In this document: positions 1 to 11,045 of the stretch, in pieces
How positions within the stretch are numbered: the stretch's first letter is position 1
How the letters are laid out: every line of letters begins with the position of its first letter
Source: Glandiceps talaboti
Lineage: Eukaryota; Hemichordata; Enteropneusta; Spengelidae
Assembly (NCBI RefSeq): GCF_964340395.1
Contig: NC_135559.1
Coordinates: 8,496,259-8,560,258, forward strand
Reading direction: 5' to 3'
Length of the DNA: 64,000 bases
Notes under the pieces: model-generated
What the model was told of the DNA's origin: nothing
What the model saw: the letters and a program-made list of their open reading frames with translations, nothing else
Database searches by the model: none
Translations under genes and position numbers: made by a program

Positions 1-646
1 CTACTTGTAACAATAGCTGGCACGTAGGATGCGAAACTTTCTGAACACGGGTTTTCACGTTTATCAAATAATAAATGCTGACAGTCCGACAATGCAAGCC
101 TCATCATCTATCAAATTTATGTCTTTTGAGATCATGACATGTAATAGAATGGCACCGTGTCAAGTCTTTACAATCTTCTCTTTCTGTTTGACTACGGTCT
201 CATAAAAGAGTGTTTTCACGCTATAATGAAAAGTAAAATATTTCAAGAGCGCTATATTATAGAACTGAAAGGTACTAGTACGTTTGTATTCAGAATTTGA
301 ATGCTGATCGGGTTTATTCATCATGGCCATCACCATTTGAATTTTAGACTCGAGTTCGTGCGAAATCTCGCTTTGGGAAATTACGTAGTAATGATAACGT
401 GGGAACGAGGCTGTTAACCCCAGTCAGTCGTCTGCTGCATTTCAAGAACGAAAAATTTGTGTGTTAAAAGATGACGTCAGTATGCACATGATGTGCTCAT
501 CGACACTTGGCACTCTGAATTTAGAATGAATTTACTATTGAATCTAAATTGAGAATACAATGTGTGGTTGTGTCAAAAACTGACCCCACAAAAGCCAGTT
601 AACCTGTAATAAAGTCCGTATGACACGACAAAAAATTTACTACCAT
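1..646. other. AT-rich sequence, no feature seen
   Basis: No open frame of useful length, no array and no convincing exon signal were seen on either strand. Confidence 0.6.
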
Positions 647-909
647 TTGCTACATTTTCATCATCTGGCACAAAAAAAAGAAAACTGAATTGTTGATGTA
701 TTAATAGACTTTTGTAGAGCCAGACGATAAAATGTAGCAATGTTAGCAAAGTTGTTGTGGAGTCAGACGATAAAATGTAGCAATATTAGTAATATATATT
801 TTTGTAGTGCCAGACGATAAAATGTAGCAATATTAGTAAGATTTTTGCAGTGCCAGACGATAAAATGTAGCAAGGTTTTTTTGTCTCGCCAGACGTTAAA
901 ATTTAGCAA
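647..909. repeat. 43-47 bp minisatellite with one inverted copy
   Basis: Five direct copies of a unit with core AGACGATAAAATGTAGCAA start near 719, 762, 809, 852 and 888 (spacing 43, 47, 43 and 36). A sixth copy at 647-670 is the reverse complement, so the array is preceded by an inverted arm that could pair with any direct copy. An isolated diverged copy lies at 11230-11251. I cannot say whether the unit derives from a transposon end. Confidence 0.85.
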
Positions 910-936
910 TATACAGCAAGGGTTTTGTCGCGCAAG

Positions 937-952
937 ATGACGTCCTTTTCAG
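937..952 (+). CDS. possible first coding exon (MTSFS...), speculative
   Basis: An ATG in good start context (A at -3) opens a five-codon frame, Met-Thr-Ser-Phe-Ser, that runs straight into CAG|GTAAGC, a near-consensus splice donor with GT at 953-954. It lies directly after the minisatellite. There is no recognisable promoter, no identifiable second exon and no protein similarity. Short ATG-to-donor combinations arise by chance, so transcript evidence is the only real test. No function is proposed. Confidence 0.15.
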
Positions 953-2238
953 GTAAGCCTGGATTCAGATTGTACAATATTATTCCAGAGTCGTGGTTTA
1001 GTCAAATAAACAATTTCAATGTTCCTATTACTCGACCCTATCTAGTATTTATCTTCTGAAAACCTAAACTTTAAGAAAAAATATTAGTTTTTTATTTATT
1101 TTATTTTTATTACTATTTGTACATGTAATAGGGGTGTTTTAAAACTTCGTTCACATCACAGCAGTTTGTATCTATTAGCTTAATGCTGGTGTAAGGCTGT
1201 CAAAGGAAATTGTATATAATAATAAATTCTGATGTCACGTGGCTCGATTGAAAGTCAAAATGTTATATGTGTTGAAATTTAGAGAGAGTGATTCCTTGAT
1301 CAACATAGAACAGGTTTGTGAGATCTCAAGTCGTCAGAAATCCTATCATGTCAGAAGTATATCAATATGGCCGCCAGGAAACCCAAAAGAGGTGAACATT
1401 GTAAGGGTAAAAAGATTTCTTTGAAAGAATATACAAAGTACCGACAACCATATAGCAAGGGACTAAAGACAATCATTTCCGGAACATAAAAAAAGAAAAT
1501 ACAATCTATGCCTATCTTTGAAGATTAGAAAAAATGGGCTTTGAATATTAGAAACATATCTTCCTTATACACAAAAACGATCTTGTCGTGCTCTAGCCAA
1601 AATGGCGCCAAACATCAGTGCTATCGATTTACCCCTATGTGTTGTATTGTCGGAGTCGTCTGCCAAATTATGAACGTTTAGAGCAAGACGTTTGTCGTAT
1701 AATACTTTAACAATCGGCAGCAAGATGCTCAGGAAGAAAGATACGAAAATTTAGCAAAATAGTAAAATACAGTGGAAGGGAATAAAGGAAGGGGTGGGGT
1801 GGGGCTGGTGGTTGATATCACAAACTGATACAAAGTAGGGAGAATTGATATTTAGATCATTTGTATAAAGGGCATCGGCGGCAAATAAGTAGAACACAAA
1901 TCTTTGAGTCTTAACACTAGATGAGTCGTGGGAATTGTTGATAGTTACATTAACCTTCACGATAACTCGTAGAATTGGTAATTTCTACATTCTGTTTCAT
2001 TCAGTGTGTTAACACGTCACAGACGATGATTATAACATACTTGCCATAGAAACATAGGTGGAGAAGAAATGATGTAAGTCATTAAATTGGAAAGCTCGAT
2101 CAACTTCTGAAACTTGTCAACTTCAGCGTTCCCGCCATAAATTGTCCAAAACTCCACCCCAGGCTCCATTTATCATACCTGTTGTTGTAAAGAAAATGCA
2201 TCTAAACCTTTATATGCAATTTTTCATTCTGATTACCT
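953..2238. other. non-repetitive sequence, no gene seen
   Basis: Contains short chance ORFs (1239-1424 plus, 1751-1960 minus) and a G-rich run near 1785-1815. No conserved motif or splice pattern supports a gene. Confidence 0.55.
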
Positions 2239-2913
2239 GAAAGGAAATGTCCAGTCAGGCTGATTTCTACCTACAACTAAGTACACTTGTATTGATTACT
2301 GCTATCAACTTAAAGAAAAAATCCAGACTTATTTCTTGTCTTTAATAGTACACTTGTATTGATTACTGCTATCAACTTAAAGAAAAAGTCCAGTCAGACT
2401 TATTTCTGTCTTTAGTACACTTGTATTGATTACTGCTATCAACTTAAAGAAAAAGTCCAGTCAGACTTATTTCTGTCTTTAGTACACTTGTATTGATTAC
2501 TGCTATCAACTTAAAGGAAAAGTCCAGTCAGACTTATTTCTGTCTTTAGTACACTTGTATTGATTACTGCTATCAACTTAAAGAAAAAGTCCAGTCAGAC
2601 TTATTTCTACCTGTAGTACACTTGTATTGATTACTGCTATCAACTTAAAGAAAAAGTCCAGTCTGACTTATTCCTGTCTTTAGTACACTTGTATTGATTA
2701 CTGCTGTTAACTTAAAGGAAAAGTCCAGTCAGACTTATTTCTGCCTTTAGTACACTTGTATTGATTACTGCTATCAACTTAAAGAAAAAATCCAGTCAGA
2801 CTTATTTCTGTCTTTAGTACACTTGTATTGATTACTGCTATCACCTTAAAGAAAAAGTCCAGTCAGACTTATTTCTGTCTTTAGTACACTTGTATTGATT
2901 ACTGCCATCAATA
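2239..2913. repeat. 67 bp minisatellite, about ten copies
   Basis: Units begin with GTACACTTGTATTGATTACT at 2281, 2348, 2415, 2482, 2549, 2616, 2683, 2750, 2817 and 2884, an exact 67 bp period throughout. A partial diverged unit leads in from about 2239 and the last unit is truncated near 2913. Units differ by only a few substitutions, so homogenisation is recent or continuing. Confidence 0.97.
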
Positions 2914-3150
2914 ATTACCGGACGCCCATGCGTCGATATTTACATTAAAAGAATAAATAGTTATAGTTTTGGTCCGGATCCACTATTATTTTTCATAGCA
3001 TTGTATCACGTATACAGCTGCACATACAAGTTTACCTACAGGCGATTTAATATATTACCGGATGTACAACATCAAGGCTGTGTCATAAATTAATTATGAC
3101 AAATCAATTTGTCGCAAAACAAAAATGGCCCATTTACAGTAGACATTGTT
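2914..3150. other. spacer between minisatellite and foldback
   Basis: No ORF or array was recognised. Confidence 0.5.
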
Positions 3151-3292
3151 CGCCAATATTATCTTTCGTTTAACTAAGAAAATACGAGCGACCTAAGGAG
3201 TCTTGTCACTACGAGTCGGTAGAAAACTGAGTAGTGACATATCTCTTAGTTCACGAGTATTTTTCGGATGAAAAAAGGAAAGTATTGGGAAA
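3151..3292. mobile_element. snap-back inverted repeat, foldback MITE-like
   Basis: The two halves are imperfect reverse complements across an 18 nt loop (3213-3230). Next to the loop TGTCACTAC (3204-3212) pairs perfectly with GTAGTGACA (3231-3239). Similarity extends outward about 60 bp per arm at roughly 70% by eye, ending near CCAATA and its complement. This matches a short non-autonomous foldback element, but no target-site duplication was established. Confidence 0.65.
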
Positions 3293-3599
3293 TAATGTTA
3301 TTATACATCCTCAAGGTAAAAATTAGGGAAATAATGTCGTTTTTTGAACGTTTTGATTCGTATTTCTAGCACCGCAGAACCAGTGACGTAGACACGAGTT
3401 GTCACCATGACCTAAATTGACCTAGCGGTGTACATTTTCCAATCGGGAAACTTTATAGATTCAGTTAAAGCTGAAATTATTTAATATTTTTTAGTACATT
3501 TATTCCTGTGTGAAGTTTTGTCATGTTATTTCAAGGGGTAAAAAAATAAAGTGTCCAGAAAGTAGTAGAACTCTAACCAGTATCTGATATAACGTAATA

Positions 3600-4125
3600 A
3601 TGATACCATGATGTAATTTATTGGTAACCAAGAAAAGTCTTGGTTACCACTGGCCTCTTTGTGCAGAGAAATCACTGACTAGTTCGCAATATGTTTAGTA
3701 TGTATAGTGTCAATGCACAGTAGGATATAATATACACACGACATCATGACGTAATTTAATGGTTACTAATAAATTAAAGATACCCATCACATTGGCACTG
3801 TCTCAGTTATCTTTCAATGTGTACAATCCACCCTTATCGACTCAATTAGAATATATTTTTAAATGTGTGTATTATGTCAGTTGACGTTGACTTGTTCAGT
3901 TCTCACTGCACAATAGGGTATAAAAATGACATCATGATGTAATTTAATGGTTACTAATAAATTATAGATACTCATTACAGTCCTGGTTATCTTTTTGTGC
4001 ATAAAAATCCCGCTTATCGACTCGGAATTGATTCCCAAATTTGTTCAGTTCTCCCTGCGCAAAAGGATATCATATACAAATGACATCATGACGTAATTTA
4101 ATAGTTACTAATAAAACAACAACCA
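3600..4125 (+). repeat. degenerate ~150-180 bp array (CATGACGTAATTTAATGG unit)
   Basis: The core CATCATGACGTAATTTAATG followed by GTTACTAATAAATTA recurs near 3605, 3745, 3929 and 4082. Copies two to four are preceded by a second shared block (TGCACARTAGGRTATA-like, near 3712, 3907 and 4055). A diverged single copy is at 44283-44326. The first copy contains a perfect hairpin, listed separately. Confidence 0.75.
3623..3648. repeat. perfect 11 bp stem, 4 nt loop hairpin
   Basis: GGTAACCAAGA (3623-3633) and TCTTGGTTACC (3638-3648) are exact reverse complements around AAAG. The stem lies in the first unit of the degenerate array and is not preserved in the other units. Confidence 0.9.
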
Positions 4126-4559
4126 CAGTCTAAAGTACCGAGCAGCTTTGTGTATACAACGTGGAATTTATTGTAAATATGTGTAGTGTTTATAAAGTCA
4201 TTTTGAGTCGCACACTGACTCTTTAAACCAAAACGGATCTAAGTCCCAGCAGACTGTCACTTTAATTTTCAAATATCCACACTGCACGTCGAAATGTACA
4301 CAGAAGGAGTTCAGCATATATTGTTCATTACTCTGTCATACACGTATATAAGACATAAAATATTAAGCTATTATGAAACTCCAGTATATTTTCCCGCCAT
4401 TCCGGTGCTGTTAATAACATGTGATTTCCTGTAGTCAACCTATGTATTTATTACTTTTCTGTCACTTTGTATGTAGAGACAAATTCATCAAAACCCGCCA
4501 ATAAAAAAACCTATAAATCATTGACAGTGATAAACGGCCTGTAAGTTTGAAACTGCTCG
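4126..4559. other. unassigned AT-rich sequence
   Basis: Nothing recognised beyond one TTTCCCGCC 9-mer at 4390-4398. Confidence 0.5.
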
Positions 4560-4945
4560 CTGCGTAAAATACAGTGAATTTCACAATACTGTTCAACTTT
4601 TCTGTTTTATGCAACCATGCAGAAATCAACAAGAAACTGCGTATGCCACATTTCAATAGCAAGATTGCAATTTTTACTGTGAAACCCCCCCCCCCCCCAT
4701 TTATATGTATATCAAGTCCATGCAGACATTCGGGCACCAATATTGTTCCACGATGAAGGGCGCGTAAAATGTCCTTTGTGGTGTTCATTTGATGTCTGTA
4801 TGGTGGCAAGTGTAGTTCATTTCACTTAGACAAAATGTAGCAAGAAACTGTACTCATTCAATATGTTTAGTTTCTTATTGGTTTCTTCGTGGTTGTATCA
4901 AACAGAAAAGCTGAACGGTATCGTGAAATTCGCTGTAGTAATAAT
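4560..4945. mobile_element. TIR MITE, family C copy 1
   Basis: About 65 bp at 4572-4640 reappears as an inverted copy at about 4865-4935. Both contain GAATTTCAC, then TTTTCTGTTT, then an AACCAnG block, then AAGAAACT in the same order. The interior (about 4785-4860) matches the interior of copy 2 at 23380-23465, including GATGTCT, ATGGTGGCA and AAGAAACTGT. Two copies sharing both arms and middle support a non-autonomous TIR element of about 370 bp. A 14 nt C run lies inside at 4685-4698. Ends are approximate. Confidence 0.75.
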
Positions 4946-5110
4946 TGCATTTATGCCAGTCTTGTTAAGGAATGTAAGCGAGGTACGGATCGTCACACTA
5001 AAATAGTTATATTTTACTAATATTTGCCATTCAAATTTTTTATATTATTTTTAATATCATCACTACTTTTCTCGAAGATTATAAAATGAATTTCAATATT
5101 GTGGATAAAG

Positions 5111-5445
5111 CTGAACTAGCAGCAACTGAACACGTTTTTTAAAAAATGTTTTGTTAGATACAATAACTTACTCATTATGTTGTACACCCTGAACAGTATT
5201 GAATCACCTATGGAAGAATGTATTTTTTTGAAGCTGAATACGTGATAACTCAAATCAAATTGATTTGTCGGTCCGTACCCAAATGTCAGCGCCCTCAACG
5301 GTGATCACGATTTAAACCTGTTATTGCAGTACTAATGGATAAGATCGACCACTGATTAACATGTACAATGTCTGATTATTGGTATTTTATCACTTTTCAG
5401 TGAATGAAATGTGGTTTTATGATCTACAGTTACAAACTAGTGCAG
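5111..5445 (+). mobile_element. MITE family A, copy 1
   Basis: About 335 bp, homologous along its length to copies at about 26079-26417 and 61193-61513. Landmarks in order are an ACCCTGAACAGTA block, TCAAATTGATTT, GATTATTGGTATTTTA, TCAGTGAATG, and a right end CAGTTAC...CTAGTGCAG. The left end CTGAACTAGCAGCAACTG is an imperfect inverse of the right end, giving TIRs of about 20 bp. No coding capacity. Confidence 0.75.
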
Positions 5446-5474
5446 TTTAATATGGTGCATTTGAATACCAAGCT

Positions 5475-5633
5475 TTCACTCCAAGTTTAAACTTGTCACT
5501 TCACCACCTACGGATAATATTGACCACTAATCAATAGATACAATGTCTTTTTTATAAGTAACTAACCAATTTTTGGTGAATATATATATTTTGTTACTTG
5601 ATGACAAGAATATCTCAGTTGCAGTTAGTGCAG
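5475..5633 (+). mobile_element. partial family A copy in tandem
   Basis: Carries only the right half of family A: the GGATAATATTGACCACTAAT block, ACAATGTCTTT, TTGGTGAAT and the terminal GCAGTTAGTGCAG. It follows the full copy by about 30 bp in the same orientation, suggesting a tandem or nested insertion. Confidence 0.55.
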
Positions 5634-5886
5634 CCACTGTCGTCAAAATTAGCATATTTAGGTGATGATGACGCTAATAAGTGAACATTGAAAGATAATT
5701 TGTTATCATTAGTATTGGCGGAAATGGAATGTTCTTCAAATATCGCAATTAGGAAAATTGCCGTACACTGTACATATGGTACAAGGGAGCGGTTCATACA
5801 AAGAAGAACAAGAAACCATTCGATACTAGACAGTTACACCAAGTCTCCCTAGCTCCATTTGTTTGTTTGTTTTGTGCTTGCGTTCA

Positions 5887-5965
5887 TGCGTGCGTGCGTG
5901 CGTGCGTGCGTGCCTGTGTGCCTGTCTGTCAGTCAGTCAGTCAGTCAGTCAGTCAGTCAGCCAGT
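5887..5965. repeat. (TGCG)n then (TCAG)n compound microsatellite
   Basis: About six TGCG units pass through a TGCC/TGTC transition into about nine TCAG units. Overlapping ORFs here are repeat translations. Confidence 0.97.
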
Positions 5966-5999
5966 CTGATCTTTTGTATATCTTTTGCTGGCGTAGTGT

Positions 6000-6320
6000 T
6001 TCAATCACGAGACATGATCTTTTGGATGCAAAAACAACACATTTCAATCCCAGGCTAACAATAACAAAGATAGGCTTCTGCTGAAAACATTACATATGGG
6101 CTAAACCTTGATGATTTTTATAGTGACTTCAATTGTTCACTTTCCAACTGATATTCAACATTGTAACTTGACTACATCTACATCCTCATGTGCGGCACCT
6201 CTCTATATATTTTTTTTCTTTTGTAATTAAAGTTGTCTGAGTAAGACTGAGTGTAAAATATGTTATGTCACATGAGTGAAACACAAATTGAAGGCAACAT
6301 CATTTGTACTGTAACAGCAA
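6000..6320 (+). mobile_element. dispersed repeat family B, copy 1
   Basis: Homologous to 60785-61110. Shared blocks in order: CACATTTCAAnnnnnnGCTAACAATAA, CTGCTnnTGAAAACATTACAT, TTGTAACTGA-like, CTTGACTACnTCTACATCC, TTTTCTTTTG, TGTTAnnTCACATGAGTGAAACAC, and AACATCATTT. Both copies lie next to a family A element but on opposite sides of it. No terminal repeats were recognised. Confidence 0.65.
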
Positions 6321-6466
6321 ACCTTTTTCTAAATGAACTTTTCATACACGTTGAGTGATAGAACCTCTCGAATATTATAACTGTTTGTGCATTGTATATC
6401 AATTTTACCGGACCAGGTTATGAGCGCAGCTTTTATAAAGACCATAAAAATGCAGTCTTCATGCTT

Positions 6467-6781
6467 TTATGGTACTGGTGTGTGTGACGAGTAATTTTCA
6501 CGAAGTGGCGTCTGACATGTTTTCCTTCCTTCTGACGTCTTTTTCCTTCCGTCGCGATCGGTTGTATACGCATAGGAATTCACAGTAAGCGAGGAGTATG
6601 TCGAGAGCAATGACCCTCGCAGGGTCATACAATCACGTGATATCCCCCACCTTCTAGCAGTCACGTGACTCAAATATAACCAATCATTATAGTTGTTGCA
6701 TCTGTGACGGGTAAACGCACAGTAAACCAAGGGGAAGACCGTTTGTATGAGACAAACGCACACAGTTAGCTTAATACCCAT
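6467..6781 (-). CDS. candidate small secreted peptide precursor
   Basis: A 104-codon ORF, among the longest here that is not repeat-driven. Residues 1-22 look like a signal peptide: Lys at 4, a hydrophobic stretch over about 5-20, and a plausible Cys-Ala cleavage end at 21-22. Downstream are a dibasic Arg-Arg at 43-44, Gly-Arg-Lys-Lys at 78-81 and Gly-Arg-Lys at 85-87. In neuropeptide precursors such motifs mark convertase cleavage and C-terminal amidation; here they would release a roughly 33-residue amidated peptide (45-77). Cysteines are at 8, 10, 21, 28, 51 and 89. The segment looks more GC-rich than its flanks. I recognise no family, the start context is only moderate, and a chance ORF is quite possible. 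Confidence 0.25.
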   Translation of the reverse strand: MGIKLTVCVCLIQTVFPLVYCAFTRHRCNNYNDWLYLSHVTARRWGISRDCMTLRGSLLSTYSSLTVNSYAYTTDRDGRKKTSEGRKTCQTPLRENYSSHTPVP

Positions 6782-7894
6782 TGAGCGTCCAAAGTAATAG
6801 CACTTTTAACATATCAATGGATGGATTCCATGTCTCAATTTAGTTTTAAAGAGAGTTTCTACAACACTGCACAATATCACTTTAAAAACTAAGCATCTGT
6901 TGAATTCAATTTCAGTGTTTTAGAATCTAATAATAGTATTTAGATTTTACTCTGTCTGTATGAGTCATTAAGGGATCGTGCTTTTGTTGTGGGGGGGGGG
7001 GGGCAGCAGTATGACTGCAAAATTGATAGTTGAGTGAAAGGTTCCTCGTAGTAGACCAGTAATGTGGGGACATTTGACAGTCCCCTTAACCATTAAGTAC
7101 AAATATGTCTCTTGTGTACTTATTTGTTAGTCTGGGTTAAAGGTCAAATGTGATTGGCAGTGAACGGATTTAGGGTCAAAAGGTCAGCCGTCTCTGGCCC
7201 AACTATTGTAAAATGCACCTCAGAAATAAACCTCAGAAATAAATTACTTTGTTCAAGGAAACTCCAATCCATTCTCAGTTGAAATCGAGAGAGAAAATCA
7301 GTTTTCACCGTACACACTTTTGAAATAGAAGTCAAAATGTTGTTAAAGTTATGCAATTAAAGCATCAAAATAGTATGGCCACTGAATACGGTGTTAACTT
7401 CATGGGAAAATAAACTAAATATTGATTTGCTTGAAAATAAGATAATCATTGTGCATTGGACATTGAGCAGTTCCTAAGGTGCGACAGCAATAGGTCAATA
7501 TAGGATAAAAAACTATATTAGTTTGGGGTGGAACAGGGGAAGGGGATGAGATTGGGGATGTGAATAATTTTAGTTCCCATCGGACAAAGACGATTTTACT
7601 TTAAATAGGATCGGTTTTGTACCCCTGAATATAAATATTTCTAACGAATGTCGTCAAATTGAGAAATTCGAGAGAGATTAAAGAATTTACGTTATAGTAA
7701 ATGCAAGTCGATAAAAGAGCATATTTCTCACTACATACTGGCTTTGTATTCATAGCATTATATACTACTGAATATAGAATTGATTGTGCTGTCTGAAACA
7801 TTTTTTTCAATTTTTGGTGCGTTAAGTTAGAAGTCAAGTTTCCAAGCCTCCTTGTTGAAAAGTTCACTATTAATTACCAACTACAAGTGCAGAG
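6782..7894. other. no gene seen; 13 nt G run
   Basis: Contains a homopolymeric G run at 6991-7003 and a short direct duplication (CCTCAGAAATAAA) near 7215-7245. The minus-strand ORFs at 7144-7356 and 7601-7867 show no domain or splice support. Confidence 0.55.
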
Positions 7895-7954
7895 CAGTCA
7901 GTCAGTCAGTCAGTCAGTCAGTCAGTCACTCAATCTGTTAGCCATCTGTCTGCC

Positions 7955-8046
<92 letters not shown>

Positions 8047-8146
8047 CGTCCGCCCGTCTGTATGTATGTATGTCTGTCTGTCCGTCCGTCCGTCCGTCCG
8101 TCCGTCCGTCCGTCCGTCCGTCCGTCTGTCTGTCTGTCTGTCTGTC
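7895..8146. repeat. compound TCAG / TCTG / TCCG / GTAT array
   Basis: (CAGT)n at 7895-7928, a short unique bridge, (TCTG)n at about 7954-8040, (TCCG), (GTAT), (TCTG), (TCCG)n at about 8080-8123, and (TCTG)n to 8146. Neighbouring blocks differ by single-base changes in a shared four-base frame. Overlapping ORFs of 62-98 codons are repeat translations. Confidence 0.98.
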
Positions 8147-9462
8147 TTCAGCTGGTCTGTATGTACGGTGACAGTTACATCAGTAGGGCTGGTTAAATTA
8201 TGGATCACATACAAATATGAGAACACCTTGATAGTCCTTGACTACATTACCTAGACTGTATCCACTCCTAAGTATGAAATGTGGCGTCCCTAGGTGTATA
8301 TATTAAGTTGTCAAGTCAGCATCACAACTAAAAAACAAGTGATGCTTCTAACATGGGATGATTGATATTCAAGCATGAGTAAGCTTTCAATTGATAGGTA
8401 GATGAGAAAAGAGGGCTGGATTGAATTGTGCATTGTAGCGTTAATGATAAAAGTCCATCACGTTACAGTCACTGCTCCACACGTTGTGAGCACCGCTATC
8501 AAGTCGACGTCGCTCATAAAACCAAACCCCGAGGCTAGTACGCATGCATCCTGGAAATGATAACAACATTCCTTACAGATGGATTCATTTTCATATTGCG
8601 ACCAGAGTGTTTTGTTTAGAACAAGCTGACGATGCTTTCCAGTGGATTGTCACGTTTCCCAGTAACGCGGGATGACAGAGAAAGATCGTGTCGTTTCTCT
8701 CATCACACGGATTACGGCTGGACAGGAACACACACATATATATGATGTAAAACAATGTGAAAACCATTTGCTGTGTTCTCAACATTATAAAATGATGGCG
8801 GATAAAAGGGCACACATTGTTTTACTGTTCGCAGCTGGAAGATATTCCTTAAAAAAGAGAAATCTCACGATAAGCCCCACAGGTAGGAAGCTCGAAATGT
8901 GACTTCCGTTACATTACTACTACTGCTTTAGTGGCAAGCGGTAATTCTTTTGTTGGGAAAGCGCAAAACAGAATGAAGACGTTTCCAGTATTTTGAAGTA
9001 AGTGTAATTGAAAAAAAAGAAACACAGTGCATTCACTTGATGCATTCTACTTTATTGAAAGTTTAAATGTCGTTCGTGACATGGTTTGTAATAAGAATAC
9101 ATACAATGTGAAGTGTTTACAGACTGCCAGCTTTAGCAAACTGGGCTATTTTTTTCCCGATGTATAGAGCTGTTGGCAGTATTTGCAATTTCGTTACAAA
9201 TTAGTATGTTGTATGAACACTGTGTTGTTTTTTTATCTCGACACATCCAGAAACTGACTGCATTATTTTGATGTGTAGATTCGTGGTTATGGCAAAAGTA
9301 TTCATCTCTCGCTCTCTCTATCCGAATGTCTACCTACCTGCTTGCTTGCCCGCCTGTCTGTAGATATGCCTAGTCACATGTCTGTGTATCTCTGTGTCTT
9401 TCGCTCAAGATTCGATCCACCTGTCTTATTACTTAGATTTCGTCTACCAACCCCAGTCTCTA

Positions 9463-9463
<1 letters not shown>
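8147..9463. other. no gene seen
   Basis: Overlapping ORFs on both strands around 8591-8902 are short and show no motif. A CACAG|GTAGGA string near 8880 could be a donor but has no paired exon. Confidence 0.5.
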
Positions 9464-9536
<73 letters not shown>

Positions 9537-9702
9537 GCCAATGTATGTATGTATGTATGTATGTATGTATGTATGTATGTATGTATGTATGCCAATCAAT
9601 GTCTTTCTCTCTGTCAATCACAGTTTTATTGATCCATGACTTGATCCCTTTCTTTTATTGATCCCTTTCTCTGTTTTGACTCTGTTTAACGCTGTCTGCA
9701 TA

Positions 9703-9741
<39 letters not shown>

Positions 9742-9742
9742 G
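9464..9742. repeat. (TGTC)n, (GTAT)n and (TCTG)n arrays
   Basis: (TGTC)n at 9464-9537 passes through a few bases into (GTAT)n at 9541-9591. After about 110 bp of unique sequence (TCTG)n resumes at 9703-9742. Confidence 0.98.
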
Positions 9743-10436
9743 ACTGAATGTCTACATCTCTTCCGTCTTCTTCCTCGTCTGACGTCGCACCGTCCAAATG
9801 AGTACGTCTTCAGCAAGAACCATATTTCACCGTGGCAGTGGCAGTGGCAGTGACATCATTTCATCGTGTTATTACACTAATGAGAACAGTTGTGCATGTT
9901 TTATGCAAGCCCAATATAATCTCATTGACAGGACCGTTTTATAAAGATTGCCTTGCCGGCAAGATTAATAATTAATAGTCACTTTACTACAGTTCAGAGT
10001 TATCAAATGTCTATTTGACATAAAATAAAGGGTTGCTACTGCCTTTCATTATAAATACCTTTACACAAAGAGCATTCTTTTGTTGAAACTGTGTGGTAAA
10101 TTATTTTTGGTTAGATTCATAGTCTTGTTCAGTTTAGGTTATTACTTGTATATCACAACGAATCGGTAGAAAGTGTTGTATCCACGTAAAATTCTTGCCC
10201 TAAAATGAATTTTTAATACGCCTATAAATTCTCGTTCCAGGTGGAGATTTCAAAGTACAATTGCAAAAATTAGAGTATCTATAATCCCTTTCTGTGTTCA
10301 CACTCCAAATAAAAGGGTAATTCATACAGTTTCCTGGCACAATCTGTGAATGAAAAGTAATTTACTTATTAAAATTATATAACAGTGTCAGTGGGGGAAT
10401 TAGAAATAGGACGTTCTTCCAGTTTGTCTTAAAAGG
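9743..10436. other. AT-rich sequence, no feature seen
   Basis: Only a three-copy GGCAGT run near 9835-9852 stands out. Confidence 0.5.
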
Positions 10437-11045
10437 GAACATCATTGAGCGAAATAAAGACATTTTAAATCGAATCTTATAGATTGGTTTTGTTCATTTG
10501 TTTAAATTGTGTTACGTGCGATTACGGAAAAATATGAAGTTAGTCGGAATATTCTTAGTTTTTTTGACTTAGCGGTTAAATAACACGGGACCTGCTTTGT
10601 CACCTGGGAGTTAACCTCTGACCCTATACTGGTGCTAATTAGATATGCATAACCTGGAGAAATAAATAACCTGAATATTCATGCCACAAGATCCACTGTT
10701 GGAAATTTATCTTAACCCTCTCACTATTATTCTATAGCTTAGCCACTATTGTTTATGTTCACTCCCCCACCAGTGTTTTGATAAATGAAGCTTTCTGTAA
10801 TCACCAAGTACAATGGTTTGCTAGTCAAACGTTGGCACCAATATAGGGTCAAAAGCTGACCCCCAGGTGACATCGCAGTTCCAGTGCATTATGGAGAAGT
10901 CAAGAGCTCAAACAAATTAAACTTTCTATTTCTCCGTGATACTGTGTAATATCAAACAAAGATCGACTTGTAGAAACACTGTGTAAGACTCATTACATTT
11001 TGAAAATGTCTTTATTTCATAAAGTAGAGTTCTCTGTTAATGTTG
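10437..11045. mobile_element. long-arm foldback element (~600 bp)
   Basis: Inverted arms of roughly 200 bp at about 10437-10660 and 10825-11045 surround a unique centre. Matched blocks from outside in: GAAATAAAGACATTTT (10460 region, exact complement near 11000), ATTACGG and TCACGGAGAAATA, TTGACTT, GTCACCTGGG (exact), and GACCCTATAnTGGTGC. The innermost 50 bp are about 80% identical by eye. No ORF fills the centre, so this is a non-autonomous foldback or MITE. Exact ends and target-site duplication were not determined. Confidence 0.8.
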
